From Micromonospora rifamycinica (GTDB lineage Bacteria > Actinomycetota > Actinomycetes > Mycobacteriales > Micromonosporaceae): DNA of 64,000 nucleotides. The translations under genes were made by a program, and so were the position numbers. The stretch's first letter is position 1, and every line of letters starts with the position of its first letter. The stretch is taken from contig NZ_LT607752.1 in NCBI RefSeq assembly GCF_900090265.1, positions 4,904,001 to 4,968,000 on the forward strand, read 5' to 3'. Of this stretch, positions 16,284 to 24,422 are shown piece after piece. The notes beneath the pieces are model-generated. The model ran no database searches and was not told where the DNA came from. It saw only the letters and a list, made by a program, of their open reading frames with translations.

Positions 16284-16290
16284 GCCTGTG

Positions 16291-16331
16291 CCCGGTCGCG
16301 GTCGGGGCGTTGCCTACCGACCGCGACCGGG
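16291..16331. terminator. Hairpin terminator after transporter operon
   Basis: A perfect 14-bp stem (CCCGGTCGCGGTCG and its complement) with a 13-base loop lies seven bases after the stop. There is no T tract, as is common for actinobacterial terminators. Confidence 0.7.
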
Positions 16332-16470
16332 GCGGTCCGGGGGTGGCCGGTCGTCCACGGTCGGCGGGGCGGTGCGATGGCCTGTCGACACGCCCGCCCC
16401 GGCCACGTCGTACCGGCTGAGATCGGGGCATTTCTGCCGTGGGACCGTTTCCACTCCGCTTACTTCTCGG

Positions 16471-16476
16471 TAGGCT
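16471..16476 (+). promoter_or_regulatory. -10 element (TAGGCT) before gene at 16485
   Basis: TAGGCT ends eight bases before the ATG, with no Shine-Dalgarno motif between. Confidence 0.45.
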
Positions 16477-16484
16477 GCACAGCC

Positions 16485-18470
16485 ATGCCCTCCCCGGTGG
16501 TCTCCGAGAAGCGCAGTCCGCAGCTACTGACCGTGCTGTTCTGGGTCGGTGTGGCGTTCGCGCCGGTGGCCGCCCTGATCCTGCTGTTCGCCGACGGCAA
16601 CGGTCCGCTCCGGTTCGCCGCGGTCCTGGCCATCGCCGCGGTGGTGCTGATCGGTCTGTCCATCGCGCTGCGGGCCGACGGCGGCACCCGGTCGTCCGGT
16701 GCCGAGGTGCAGGACGAGTTGGCGCAGCTCCGACGCGAGTTGCGTAGTGAGATCGTCGCCGCCGCCCAGCGGGGCAATCAGGCGTTGGACCAGTCCCAGC
16801 GGGCCGAGGAACAGGTCACCGCGTTACGGCGGCGGCTGGACGCGGCCACGGCCGTGATCGCCGCTCCCGACGGTGGCCCGCCGGTCGCCGACGAACGGGC
16901 CGGCGGGGCGGGCCGGGCCCGGATTCCGGCCGTCGAGCCGGAGCCGGAGGCCCCGGTCGGTCGTCGCCGGGCGGTCGCCGAGGAGGCCCCGGCGGACTGG
17001 GAACGGCCGGAGGCCGCCGAGCCCGCCGTGGCGGGCCGGAGCCGGGTCGCCGCCGACCCGGAGGCTGTCGCGCCGGCCGCCCGTCGGCACGCCCCGGAGC
17101 GCCCGGCCACCGGCCGGACCGGCGTGTACGGCGCGTCCACCCGGGAGCGTGGCACGGTGCCGTCGGCGGCCGGCTCGGCGGCGCGTCCCCTCGGGGTGGT
17201 GCGGCACACCGAGACCGTGCACGTCACCACCCGGCACACCGTCGTCGACGGGGCCGATCCGGCGGGCGGTGGCTACGGCGGGTACGCCGGCCGGTGGGCG
17301 GCCGGCTCGCCAGAGTCCTCCTGGACCGGCGGGGAGCCGGAGCGCTCCTGGTCGGGCCAGGTGGAGTCGGACGACCGGGGTTGGTCGACTCCGCCGGACG
17401 AGCGTGCCCGGCCGGCCCGCCCGGCGGCCCGCGACGAGCGGGCCTGGCCCGCCGCCGACCCGTCCTGGCGGGCGCCGGACGCCGACGGGCACTGGCGGGC
17501 GCAGGCCACTGACGCGCCGCCCTGGCGGGCGTCAGCCGCCGATCCCTCCCGCGGTGGTTCGACCGACGTCGGCCCTTCCCGGGGCGGGCGGGTCGACGAC
17601 CGGCCGGAGCCGGCCCCGTCGGAGCGTCCCCCGGTCGGCGGGGAGACCGACGGCTGGCTCGGCGGCCGGGCCGGATGGACCGCCAGCGCCGAGCCGCCCT
17701 CGCGTACGGGATGGGCCGGGGACCGTGCCGAGCCGTCCCCGCATGCGGTCCGCGCCGGTGACCGGTGGGCCGAGGTCCGCGACGACGGGCACGCCCGGGA
17801 GCTGCGGGTCGGGGAGCGTCAGGCGGAGGTGCGTGCCGACGGTGCCGGCTACCACTACGCCGACCGCTGGGCCTCGGTCCGGCGAGAGGACCCGCACCGG
17901 GACGCGCCGCACCGGGACGCGCCGCACCGGGACGCGCCGCACCGAGACACGCCGGAGCGGGGCGGCGAACAGTGGGGTGCGGGCCGCCCGGCGCGGGACG
18001 AGCGTCCGGCGCTGCCGGCCGGTGGCGTTCCGGTACCGCAGCAGTGGCGGGAGGCGTCCCGTGGTCAGCGGCCCGCCGAGCAGTGGCCCGACCGGCCCGC
18101 CGAGCAGTGGCCCGCCCCGCCCACCGGTGAGTGGCCCGCCCCGCCGGCCGAGGAGTGGCCGGCGCGCACCGCCCAGGCCACCCCGCACCGGTCGGCGCGT
18201 GAGCCGGCCCAGGAGTGGCCGGCCCCGGCCGGGCAGCCGGCGGCGGAGCGGTCCGCGCGGGTGGCCCCGCCGACGCCGGACTGGCCCGCGCAGGCCGATG
18301 GTCAGCGGTGGGGAGGGCAGCCGACCGAGTCGCGGCGGGACCGGGCGCCGGTGGTGTCCTGGCGTACCCCGGAGCCGGAGCCGGATGACCGTCGGCAGTG
18401 GGACGGCGAGCAACGCTACGGCTATCCGCCGCAGGACGACGCCCCGCGCGCCGGTGGCCACTGGCGCTGA
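16485..18470 (+). CDS. Membrane-anchored coiled-coil protein with long Trp/Pro/Arg-rich tail
   Basis: I do not recognise this 661-residue protein. Two membrane helices lie at about residues 15-34 and 39-58. A coiled coil (DELAQLRRELRSEIVAAAQR to about 125) follows. The remaining about 520 residues are low-complexity and probably disordered: Pro, Arg, Asp, Glu and regularly spaced Trp, with units such as EQWPAPP, DERAWPA and HRDAP. The layout recalls actinobacterial envelope or cell-division scaffold proteins, but no catalytic domain is visible. Isolated transcription from a TAGGCT promoter; the convergent neighbour is nuoD-like. Confidence 0.75.
   Translation: MPSPVVSEKRSPQLLTVLFWVGVAFAPVAALILLFADGNGPLRFAAVLAIAAVVLIGLSIALRADGGTRSSGAEVQDELAQLRRELRSEIVAAAQRGNQALDQSQRAEEQVTALRRRLDAATAVIAAPDGGPPVADERAGGAGRARIPAVEPEPEAPVGRRRAVAEEAPADWERPEAAEPAVAGRSRVAADPEAVAPAARRHAPERPATGRTGVYGASTRERGTVPSAAGSAARPLGVVRHTETVHVTTRHTVVDGADPAGGGYGGYAGRWAAGSPESSWTGGEPERSWSGQVESDDRGWSTPPDERARPARPAARDERAWPAADPSWRAPDADGHWRAQATDAPPWRASAADPSRGGSTDVGPSRGGRVDDRPEPAPSERPPVGGETDGWLGGRAGWTASAEPPSRTGWAGDRAEPSPHAVRAGDRWAEVRDDGHARELRVGERQAEVRADGAGYHYADRWASVRREDPHRDAPHRDAPHRDAPHRDTPERGGEQWGAGRPARDERPALPAGGVPVPQQWREASRGQRPAEQWPDRPAEQWPAPPTGEWPAPPAEEWPARTAQATPHRSAREPAQEWPAPAGQPAAERSARVAPPTPDWPAQADGQRWGGQPTESRRDRAPVVSWRTPEPEPDDRRQWDGEQRYGYPPQDDAPRAGGHWR
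17895..17954 (+). repeat. Four tandem 15-bp units (HRDAP repeat)
   Basis: CACCGGGACGCGCCG occurs three times exactly, then once with two changes. It codes for HRDAP x3 and HRDTP in the disordered tail of the membrane protein. Confidence 0.95.
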
Positions 18471-18507
18471 CCGGTCGGCGGACCCGCGCCGCGCGGGATC
18501 CGGCGGT

Positions 18508-19677
18508 TCACTTGTCGATGTCGCCGACCACGAAGAACATCGAGCCGAGAATGGCGATCAGGTCGGGGACCAGGCAGCCGGGGAGCAGGGTGGCCAGCGC
18601 CTGCACGTTGGCGTACGACGCGGTGCGCAGCTTGAGCCGCCACGGCGTCTTCTCCCCCCGTGACACCAGGTAGTAGCCGTTGATCCCGAGCGGGTTCTCC
18701 GTCCAGGCGTAGGTGTGCCCCTCGGGGGCCTTGACCACCTTGGGCAGCCGGGTGTTCACCGGCCCGGTGAGCCGGTCCACCCGGTCGAGGCACTGATCGG
18801 CGAGGTCGAGCGAGGCGTACACCTGGTCGAGCAGCACCTCGAAGCGGGCGTGGCAGTCCCCGGCGGTGCGGGTGACCACCGGCACGTCGAGCTGGTCGTA
18901 CGCCAGGTAGGGCTCGTCGCGGCGCAGGTCCAGGTCGAGTCCGGAGGCGCGGGCGACCGGCCCGGACGCCCCGAACGCGGCGGCGTCGGCGGCCGACAGC
19001 ACCCCCACCCCGACGGTGCGGGCCAGGAAGATCTCGTTGCGTCGGATCAGGTTGTCCAGGTCGGGCATCCGGCGGCGTACCTCGGCGATGGCGGCGCGGG
19101 CCCGGCCGGTCCAGCCGGCGGGGACCTCCTCCTTGAGCCCGCCGACCCGGTTGAACATGTAGTGGATCCGGCCGCCGGAGACCTCCTCCATGACCGCCTG
19201 GATGGTCTCCCGCTCCCGGAACGCATAGAAGACCGGGGTGATCGCGCCGATCTCCAGCGGATAGGAGCCGAGGAACATCAGGTGGTTGAGCACCCGGTTC
19301 AGCTCGGCCAGCGCCATCCGCAGCCAGGTGGCCCGCTCGGGCACCTCCATGCCCATCAGCCGTTCCACGGCGAGCACCACGCCCAGCTCGTTGGAGAACG
19401 CCGACAGCCAGTCGTGCCGGTTGGCCAGCACGATGATCTGCCGGTAGTCGCGGACCTCGAACAGTTTCTCCGCGCCGCGGTGCATGTACCCGACGATCGG
19501 CTCGGCGGCGACCACCCGTTCCCCGTCGAGCACCAGCTTCAGCCGCAGCACGCCGTGCGTCGAGGGGTGCTGCGGGCCGATGTTGAGCACCATGTCGGTG
19601 CCGAGCTGCTCCCCGCCGGCCCCGGTGCCGACGGTCAGCTCGCGCAGTTCACCGGTGTCCGTGGTCATGCCGGTCAT
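18508..19677 (-). CDS. nuoD: Orphan NADH-quinone oxidoreductase subunit D
   Basis: NuoD (49-kDa subunit) forms part of the quinone-binding cavity of respiratory complex I. The 389 residues contain the expected LNIGPQHPSTHGVLRL at about 31-46, GYMHRGAEKL at 63-72, LANRHDWLSAFSNELG and the C-terminal DLIAILGSMFFVVGDIDK. No other nuo gene is nearby, so this is a detached, probably second copy or a special-purpose subunit. ATG 19677 is chosen because it overlaps the upstream methyltransferase stop as ATGA; ATG 19668 is the alternative. Arg67 in HRGAEKL corresponds in position to the arginine methylated in mitochondrial NDUFS2. Confidence 0.92.
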   Translation of the reverse strand: MTGMTTDTGELRELTVGTGAGGEQLGTDMVLNIGPQHPSTHGVLRLKLVLDGERVVAAEPIVGYMHRGAEKLFEVRDYRQIIVLANRHDWLSAFSNELGVVLAVERLMGMEVPERATWLRMALAELNRVLNHLMFLGSYPLEIGAITPVFYAFRERETIQAVMEEVSGGRIHYMFNRVGGLKEEVPAGWTGRARAAIAEVRRRMPDLDNLIRRNEIFLARTVGVGVLSAADAAAFGASGPVARASGLDLDLRRDEPYLAYDQLDVPVVTRTAGDCHARFEVLLDQVYASLDLADQCLDRVDRLTGPVNTRLPKVVKAPEGHTYAWTENPLGINGYYLVSRGEKTPWRLKLRTASYANVQALATLLPGCLVPDLIAILGSMFFVVGDIDK

Positions 19678-20762
19678 CGTGCCATGAGGGGGGCGACGGC
19701 GACGCCGACCGGCTGGAGCAGCCAGTGGTGCCCGCCGAGTCCGGCCGGGTCGGTCAGCTCGGCCACCGCCGACGCGGTGGCCAGCGCCCGCAGGTATCCG
19801 GCCGGGTCGGTGCCGGCCAGGCTCAGCGGCGGTCGGCCGCCGTCGGCCCCGAGCGCCCGCAGCGCCTCCCGCTGCGACACCAGGGTGTACGCACACCCGG
19901 CGACCCCGGCCCCGGCGGCGGCGACCGCGTCCACGGCGACGTGCGCGGTGATGTCACACGACCCGTCCGGCACCGGCGGCACCTGTCGTCCACCCCGGTA
20001 CCCGGTCAACGTGCCGTCCACCGGCCGCGCCTGCCGCAGGTGCCCGTAGTCCACGGCCAGCGCCAGCCCCCGTGCCACCCGTCGTACGGCGTCCGCCCAC
20101 GCCTCGTCCCGGCTCCGTCCGATCTCCACCCGGCCGACCGGGAGGTCCGGGTCGTCCGGTGTCCCCCCGGCCGTCGGGGGGTCGGGCCACCACCGGGCCA
20201 GCCAGGCGGCGTCCTGGCCGGTGACCCGGGGGCCGACGGACTCGACGCCGGTGCCGGGGTCCACCAGGCGGTAGCGGTGGGTGGACGTGGTGGCACCGGG
20301 GGCGGGGGCGGCCAGGTCCAGCGGGACGTTGTCGAGCCACTCGGTGGCGACGAGCAGACCGGTCAGCGGGTCCGGGAGCGTCGTCGTCCAGGCGACGTGC
20401 GGTGGGAGGGTCGGGGGGCGGGGGGCCAGTTCGACGGCGGTGAGGCGGAGACGCCGGACCAGCGGCACCGGCCCCGGGCCGGCCGGGCCGGTGTGGACCA
20501 GGGTGGCCAGGGTGTGCAGCAGTTCGCCCCGGCCGGCCCCGACGTCGACCACGTCGAACGGGGTGGGGAAGCCGAGGGCGGCGTCCAGGCGCGACACCAG
20601 CCGGTGCACCGCCGCCGCGAACGCGGGGGAGGCGTGCACGCTGGTCCGGAAGTGGTCGGCCGGTCCCGCGCCGGAGACGAAGAAGCCGTCCGGCCCGTAC
20701 AGGGCGGCGTGCATGGCGTCCCGCCAGCGGATCGGGTTCGTCCCGGGTCGAGGGTCCGTCAC
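19674..20762 (-). CDS. MidA/NDUFAF7-family SAM-dependent methyltransferase
   Basis: The 362-residue protein has the N-terminal RWRDAMHAALYGPDGFFVS, the SAM-binding DVVDVGAGRGELL, the EWLDNVPLD segment, AVDYGH and the family signature GYRGGRQVPPVPDGSCDITAHV split across residues about 256-280. These mark the DUF185/Methyltransf_28 family, whose mitochondrial member NDUFAF7 dimethylates an arginine of the complex I 49-kDa subunit during assembly. Here the gene overlaps a nuoD gene by four bases. GTG 20762 is chosen because TAGGGT lies seven bases upstream (leaderless) and the conserved domain begins soon after. Confidence 0.88.
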   Translation of the reverse strand: MTDPRPGTNPIRWRDAMHAALYGPDGFFVSGAGPADHFRTSVHASPAFAAAVHRLVSRLDAALGFPTPFDVVDVGAGRGELLHTLATLVHTGPAGPGPVPLVRRLRLTAVELAPRPPTLPPHVAWTTTLPDPLTGLLVATEWLDNVPLDLAAPAPGATTSTHRYRLVDPGTGVESVGPRVTGQDAAWLARWWPDPPTAGGTPDDPDLPVGRVEIGRSRDEAWADAVRRVARGLALAVDYGHLRQARPVDGTLTGYRGGRQVPPVPDGSCDITAHVAVDAVAAAGAGVAGCAYTLVSQREALRALGADGGRPPLSLAGTDPAGYLRALATASAVAELTDPAGLGGHHWLLQPVGVAVAPLMAR

Positions 20763-20769
20763 CGGGCCG

Positions 20770-20775
20770 ACCCTA
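20770..20775 (-). promoter_or_regulatory. -10 element (TAGGGT) of the methyltransferase-nuoD operon
   Basis: Read on the minus strand, TAGGGT is followed by seven bases and the GTG at 20762, without a ribosome site. Confidence 0.5.
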
Positions 20776-20960
20776 CGGTCTGCGGGCCGGGGACGGGTGG
20801 CACCGGGGTCGGTGACCTGCACACCGTGCCGTGGTGCGCCACCGGGCGGACGGGTGGTCGCGGTCGGTGAAGGTTTTCACACATCCTTGTTCGGGTTCCC
20901 TAGCCCCGGCGCATACTTGCCATCGACCGGTACCCCCTTTTCGAGGACTGGATCGTAGCC

Positions 20961-21938
20961 ATGAGCGCACCGCTGCGCCCGCGTCCGGCCGCCCCCGCAG
21001 GGGCCGCCGTACCGCCGGCCCCTGTCGTACCCGGTGTCCCGTTCGTCCTTCCCCGGCGTCTCACCGTGGGCGTCGTCGGCGCCGGCCGGGTGGGTGCCGT
21101 GCTGGGGGCGGCGCTGGTCGCCGCCGGGCACCGGGTGGTCGCCGCCTCCGGTGTCTCCGGAGCCGCGACGGCCCGGATCGCGCTGCTGCTGCCGGAGGCC
21201 GTGAACCGGTCGCCTATCGCGGTCGCCCGGGACGCCACCGACCTGCTGGTGGTCGCCGTGCCGGACGACGCGCTGGCCGGGGTGGTCGCCGGGCTGGCCG
21301 ACACCGGGGCGCTGCACCCCGGCCAGGTGGTCGCGCACACCTCCGGCGCGCACGGCCTGGCCGTGCTGGCCCCGGCCGTCGCCGTGGGTGCCCGGCCGCT
21401 GGCGCTGCACCCCGCGATGACCTTCACCGGTACGCCGGACGACCTGTCCCGGCTGGCCGGGATCTCGTACGGGGTGACCGCCCCGGCGGAGCTGAGGGCG
21501 GTGGCGGCCCGACTCGTGGCCGACCTGGGCGGGGTGCCGGAGTGGGTGGGCGAGACCGACCGGGTGCTCTACCACGCGGCCCTGGCCCACGGCGCGAACC
21601 ACCTGGTGACCCTGGTCAACGAGGCGGCCGACCGGCTGCGGGACGCCGGTGTGACACAGCCGGAGAAGGTCCTCGCGCCGCTGCTGCGGGCGGCGTTGGA
21701 GAACGCGCTGCGGCTGGGCGACGACGCGCTCACCGGCCCGGTGTCGCGCGGTGACGCGGGCACCGTACGGCGGCACCTGGACCGGCTGGCGGAGGCCGCC
21801 CCGGAATCCGTCGCCCCCTACCTGGCGTTGGCCCGACGGAGCGCGGACCGGGCGATGGCGGCGGGCCGGCTGCGCCCGGTGGACGCCGGCTCGCTGCTGG
21901 ACGTCCTGGCGGGCGTCCACCGCGAGGTGGCGGCGTGA
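20961..21938 (+). CDS. Rossmann-fold DUF2520 protein upstream of panC
   Basis: The 325-residue protein has a nucleotide-binding VGVVGAGRVGAVLGAAL motif near residue 36, a PDDALAGVV segment and the DUF2520 C-terminal helical domain (YHAALAHGANHLVTLVNEA onward). It resembles NADP-dependent ketopantoate-reductase-like or F420-dependent reductase folds. Members sit directly before panC in many actinobacteria, which suggests a role near pantothenate synthesis, but the substrate is unknown to me. ATG 20961 follows a Pro/Ala-rich leader region of the protein. The stop lies inside the first copy of a dispersed repeat. Confidence 0.85.
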   Translation: MSAPLRPRPAAPAGAAVPPAPVVPGVPFVLPRRLTVGVVGAGRVGAVLGAALVAAGHRVVAASGVSGAATARIALLLPEAVNRSPIAVARDATDLLVVAVPDDALAGVVAGLADTGALHPGQVVAHTSGAHGLAVLAPAVAVGARPLALHPAMTFTGTPDDLSRLAGISYGVTAPAELRAVAARLVADLGGVPEWVGETDRVLYHAALAHGANHLVTLVNEAADRLRDAGVTQPEKVLAPLLRAALENALRLGDDALTGPVSRGDAGTVRRHLDRLAEAAPESVAPYLALARRSADRAMAAGRLRPVDAGSLLDVLAGVHREVAA

Positions 21939-21975
21939 GCCGGTGTTGCGAGCCCCGCAGTCGCGAAACGGAGGG
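21935..21975 (+). repeat. Dispersed SD-bearing repeat, copy A
   Basis: This 41-base unit begins in the stop codon of the DUF2520 gene and ends in GGAGGG. It is identical to copy B 61 bases later. The shared core TTGCGAGCCCCGCAGTCGC lies at 21946-21964. Confidence 0.95.
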
Positions 21976-21995
21976 CGGGGTGGTGAGCGCGAGGA

Positions 21996-22036
21996 GTGAG
22001 CCGGTGTTGCGAGCCCCGCAGTCGCGAAACGGAGGG
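21996..22036 (+). repeat. Dispersed SD-bearing repeat, copy B (panC ribosome site)
   Basis: Exact copy of the unit at 21935. Its terminal GGAGG (22031-22035) is the Shine-Dalgarno sequence of panC, eight bases before the GTG. Core at 22007-22025. Confidence 0.95.
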
Positions 22037-22043
22037 TGACACG

Positions 22044-22889
22044 GTGACGGAGTTGGTGCACACACGGTCGGAGCTGGCGAAGGCCCGGACGGGGCTGACC
22101 GGCACGGTCGGCGTGGTGATGACGATGGGCGCGCTGCACCCGGGGCACGAGACCCTGATCCGGGCGGCCCGGGAGCGGGCGGACCACGTCCTGGTGACGA
22201 TCTTCGTCAACCCGTTGCAGTTCGGCCCGAACGAGGACTTCGACAGGTACCCGCGCACCTTGGACGACGATCTCGCGGTGTGCCGGCGGGCCGGCGCGGA
22301 CCTGGTGTTCGCCCCGTCCGTGACGGACATGTACCCGGGCGGGCAGCCCCTGGTCCGGATCGCCCCGGGGCGGCTCGGGGAGGAGCTGGAGGGGCAGAGC
22401 CGGCCCGGTTTCTTCCACGGGGTGCTGACCGTGGTGCTGAAGCTGCTCCAGCTGACCAGGCCCGATCTCACCTTCTTCGGGGAGAAGGACTACCAGCAGC
22501 TCACCCTGGTCCGCCGGATGGTCCGGGACCTGGACGTGCCGGTCGAGGTGGTCGGGGTGCCGACCGTACGGGAGCCGGACGGTCTGGCGCTGTCGAGCCG
22601 CAACCGCTACCTGTCGGCGGACGAGCGACGGGTGGCGCTGAGCCTGTCCGGCGCGTTGCGGGCCGGGGCGGCCGCCGCCGGGCGGGGTGCCGACGCCGGT
22701 GACGTGCTGGCGGCCGCGCACGTGGTGCTCGCCGAGGTGCCCGGCGTCGAGCTGGACTACCTGGTGCTCACCGATCCGGACCTGGAACCGGGGCCGGTCG
22801 CCGGGCCGGCCCGGCTGCTGATCGCGGCCTGGGTGGGCGGTACCCGCCTGATCGACAACCTGGCCATCCGGCTGGCCCCCCGCTCCTGA
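22044..22889 (+). CDS. panC: Pantothenate synthetase
   Basis: PanC joins pantoate and beta-alanine using ATP to give pantothenate. The 281 residues carry VMTMGALHPGHETLI (the HxGH nucleotide motif), FVNPLQFGPNEDFDRYPR, FFGEKDYQQLTLVRRMV and LSSRNRYLS. The GTG at 22044 is set by the GGAGG supplied by the repeat just upstream. panD follows after 31 bases, providing the beta-alanine substrate. Confidence 0.96.
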   Translation: MTELVHTRSELAKARTGLTGTVGVVMTMGALHPGHETLIRAARERADHVLVTIFVNPLQFGPNEDFDRYPRTLDDDLAVCRRAGADLVFAPSVTDMYPGGQPLVRIAPGRLGEELEGQSRPGFFHGVLTVVLKLLQLTRPDLTFFGEKDYQQLTLVRRMVRDLDVPVEVVGVPTVREPDGLALSSRNRYLSADERRVALSLSGALRAGAAAAGRGADAGDVLAAAHVVLAEVPGVELDYLVLTDPDLEPGPVAGPARLLIAAWVGGTRLIDNLAIRLAPRS

Positions 22890-22920
22890 CCACGCACATC
22901 ACCATCCGAGAGGCACGCCG

Positions 22921-23346
22921 ATGTTCCGGACCATGCTCAAGTCGAAGATCCACCGGGCGACGGTGACCCAGGCCGATCTGCACTACGTCGGTTCGGTGAC
23001 GGTGGACCAGGACCTGCTCGACGCCGCCGACCTGCTCCCGGGTGAGCAGGTGGCGATCGTGGACGTGACCAACGGGGCCCGGCTGGAGACGTACGTGATC
23101 CCGGGGGAGCGGGGCAGCGGCGTGATCGGCATCAACGGCGCGGCGGCGCACCTGGTGCACCCGCAGGATCTGGTGATCCTGATCTCGTACGGTCAGATGG
23201 ACGACGTGGAGGCCCGGACGTACCGGCCCCGGGTGGTCCACGTGGACGCCGACAACAGGGTGGTTGAGCTGGGCGGCGATCCGGCCGCGGCGGCTGTCGG
23301 GACGGCCGGCGACCCGGTGCCGAGTCCGCTCGCGGTCGTCGGCTGA
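22921..23346 (+). CDS. panD: Aspartate 1-decarboxylase proenzyme
   Basis: PanD makes beta-alanine from aspartate. It is a pyruvoyl enzyme that cleaves itself between Gly24 and Ser25, seen here in HYVGSVTVD. Other conserved parts are MLKSKIHRATVTQADL, GARLETYVI and the NGAAAHLVHPQDLVILISYG segment. The 141-residue length is normal for actinobacteria; the last 20 residues are a variable tail. It forms an operon with panC. Confidence 0.97.
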   Translation: MFRTMLKSKIHRATVTQADLHYVGSVTVDQDLLDAADLLPGEQVAIVDVTNGARLETYVIPGERGSGVIGINGAAAHLVHPQDLVILISYGQMDDVEARTYRPRVVHVDADNRVVELGGDPAAAAVGTAGDPVPSPLAVVG

Positions 23347-23434
23347 CCAGAATTCCGGTCTGTTACCGGAAGGTCATTTTTGGTTACCCTGGGCTGACCG
23401 TCGGATTGACGGTCGTCGGCTGGGGGAGGCCGCG

Positions 23435-24349
23435 TTGCGCCGTGCGATGAGGGTCCGCCGAGCGGTGACGCTCGTGGTCGCCGCCGTGGCGGCGGGAGCG
23501 GTCCTGTCGGCCTGCGGTGCCCCGGGGGGTCTCGACGGCGATCTCACCGACGACTGGGCGGCCCTGCCGACGGCCGGGCCGTTCACCCCCGTCGCGGGGG
23601 TGTGCCAGGTCGCCGACTTCACCGACACGGTCGCGCTGGCGGCGTACGCGCCGGTGGACTGCGCGGTGCCGCACCGGGTGGAGACGGTGCACGTGGGCGC
23701 GTTGCCGGGGGAGCGGGCGACCGCCCCGGCCACCGGTTCGCCCGAGTTGCGGGGCGCGTTCGCCGAGTGCGACACCCGGGCCGCCGGGTACCTGGGTGAC
23801 GACTGGCGGGCGGGCCGGCTGCGGCTGGCGGTGGCGCTGCCGACGACGCCCGGCTGGGCGGCGGGTGCCCGCTGGTTCCGGTGCGACCTGAGCGAGGTGA
23901 CCACGGTCGAGGCGGCGGCCACCGTCGTCACCCGGACGGGCAGCCTGCGGGACGCGTTGAAGGGGCCGTCCCCGCTGCGGTTGGGCTGCCAGCGGGCGAA
24001 GAGCGGCCGGGGCGCCGGGGTACAGGTGCTGGTGCCGGTGGAGTGTTCGGCCGTGCACGAGGCGGAGTTCGTGGGCGCCTGGAAGGCCCCCGATCGGCCG
24101 TACCCGGCGAAGGACGCCGACTGGCTGCCGCTGTACGCCGGCTGCCGTACCCTGCTGGGCCGCTACGTGGGTGTGCCGGACGATGTTGACCTGCGGTTCC
24201 GCAGCGGTGTGGTGGTGCGTCCCCCCGGTCCGGGCCGGTGGCGGGTCGGCGACCGGGGCGTCCGCTGCTACCTGTGGCTGAGCGACCGGACGGTGACCGC
24301 CTCGCTGAAGGGTGGTGGCCCGGCCGCCCTGCCGGTCCGGACGAAGTAG
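23435..24349 (+). CDS. Septum-formation-family lipoprotein
   Basis: The 304-residue protein has a lipoprotein signal ending AVLSAC. Two repeated domains follow, each with paired cysteines (GVCQVADF ... VDCAVPHRVETVHVG and LGCQRAKS ... VECSAVHEAEFVG), the pattern of actinobacterial 'septum formation' (PF13845-like) proteins. It probably acts outside the membrane; the role is not established here. TTG at 23435 is favoured because GGGAGG lies five bases upstream; the ATG at 23447 is too far from it. Confidence 0.75.
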   Translation: MRRAMRVRRAVTLVVAAVAAGAVLSACGAPGGLDGDLTDDWAALPTAGPFTPVAGVCQVADFTDTVALAAYAPVDCAVPHRVETVHVGALPGERATAPATGSPELRGAFAECDTRAAGYLGDDWRAGRLRLAVALPTTPGWAAGARWFRCDLSEVTTVEAAATVVTRTGSLRDALKGPSPLRLGCQRAKSGRGAGVQVLVPVECSAVHEAEFVGAWKAPDRPYPAKDADWLPLYAGCRTLLGRYVGVPDDVDLRFRSGVVVRPPGPGRWRVGDRGVRCYLWLSDRTVTASLKGGGPAALPVRTK

Positions 24350-24422
24350 CGGACGGGGTAGTCGAAACCACTCGTCCCGCCCCCGCCGCCCGGGGTGAGA
24401 ATCGTTCGGGTTGACTGTGGGT

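Noticed and set aside
17895..17954. 15-bp tandem repeat considered as a regulatory iteron
   Set aside because: It is in frame within a long coding region and repeats HRDAP.
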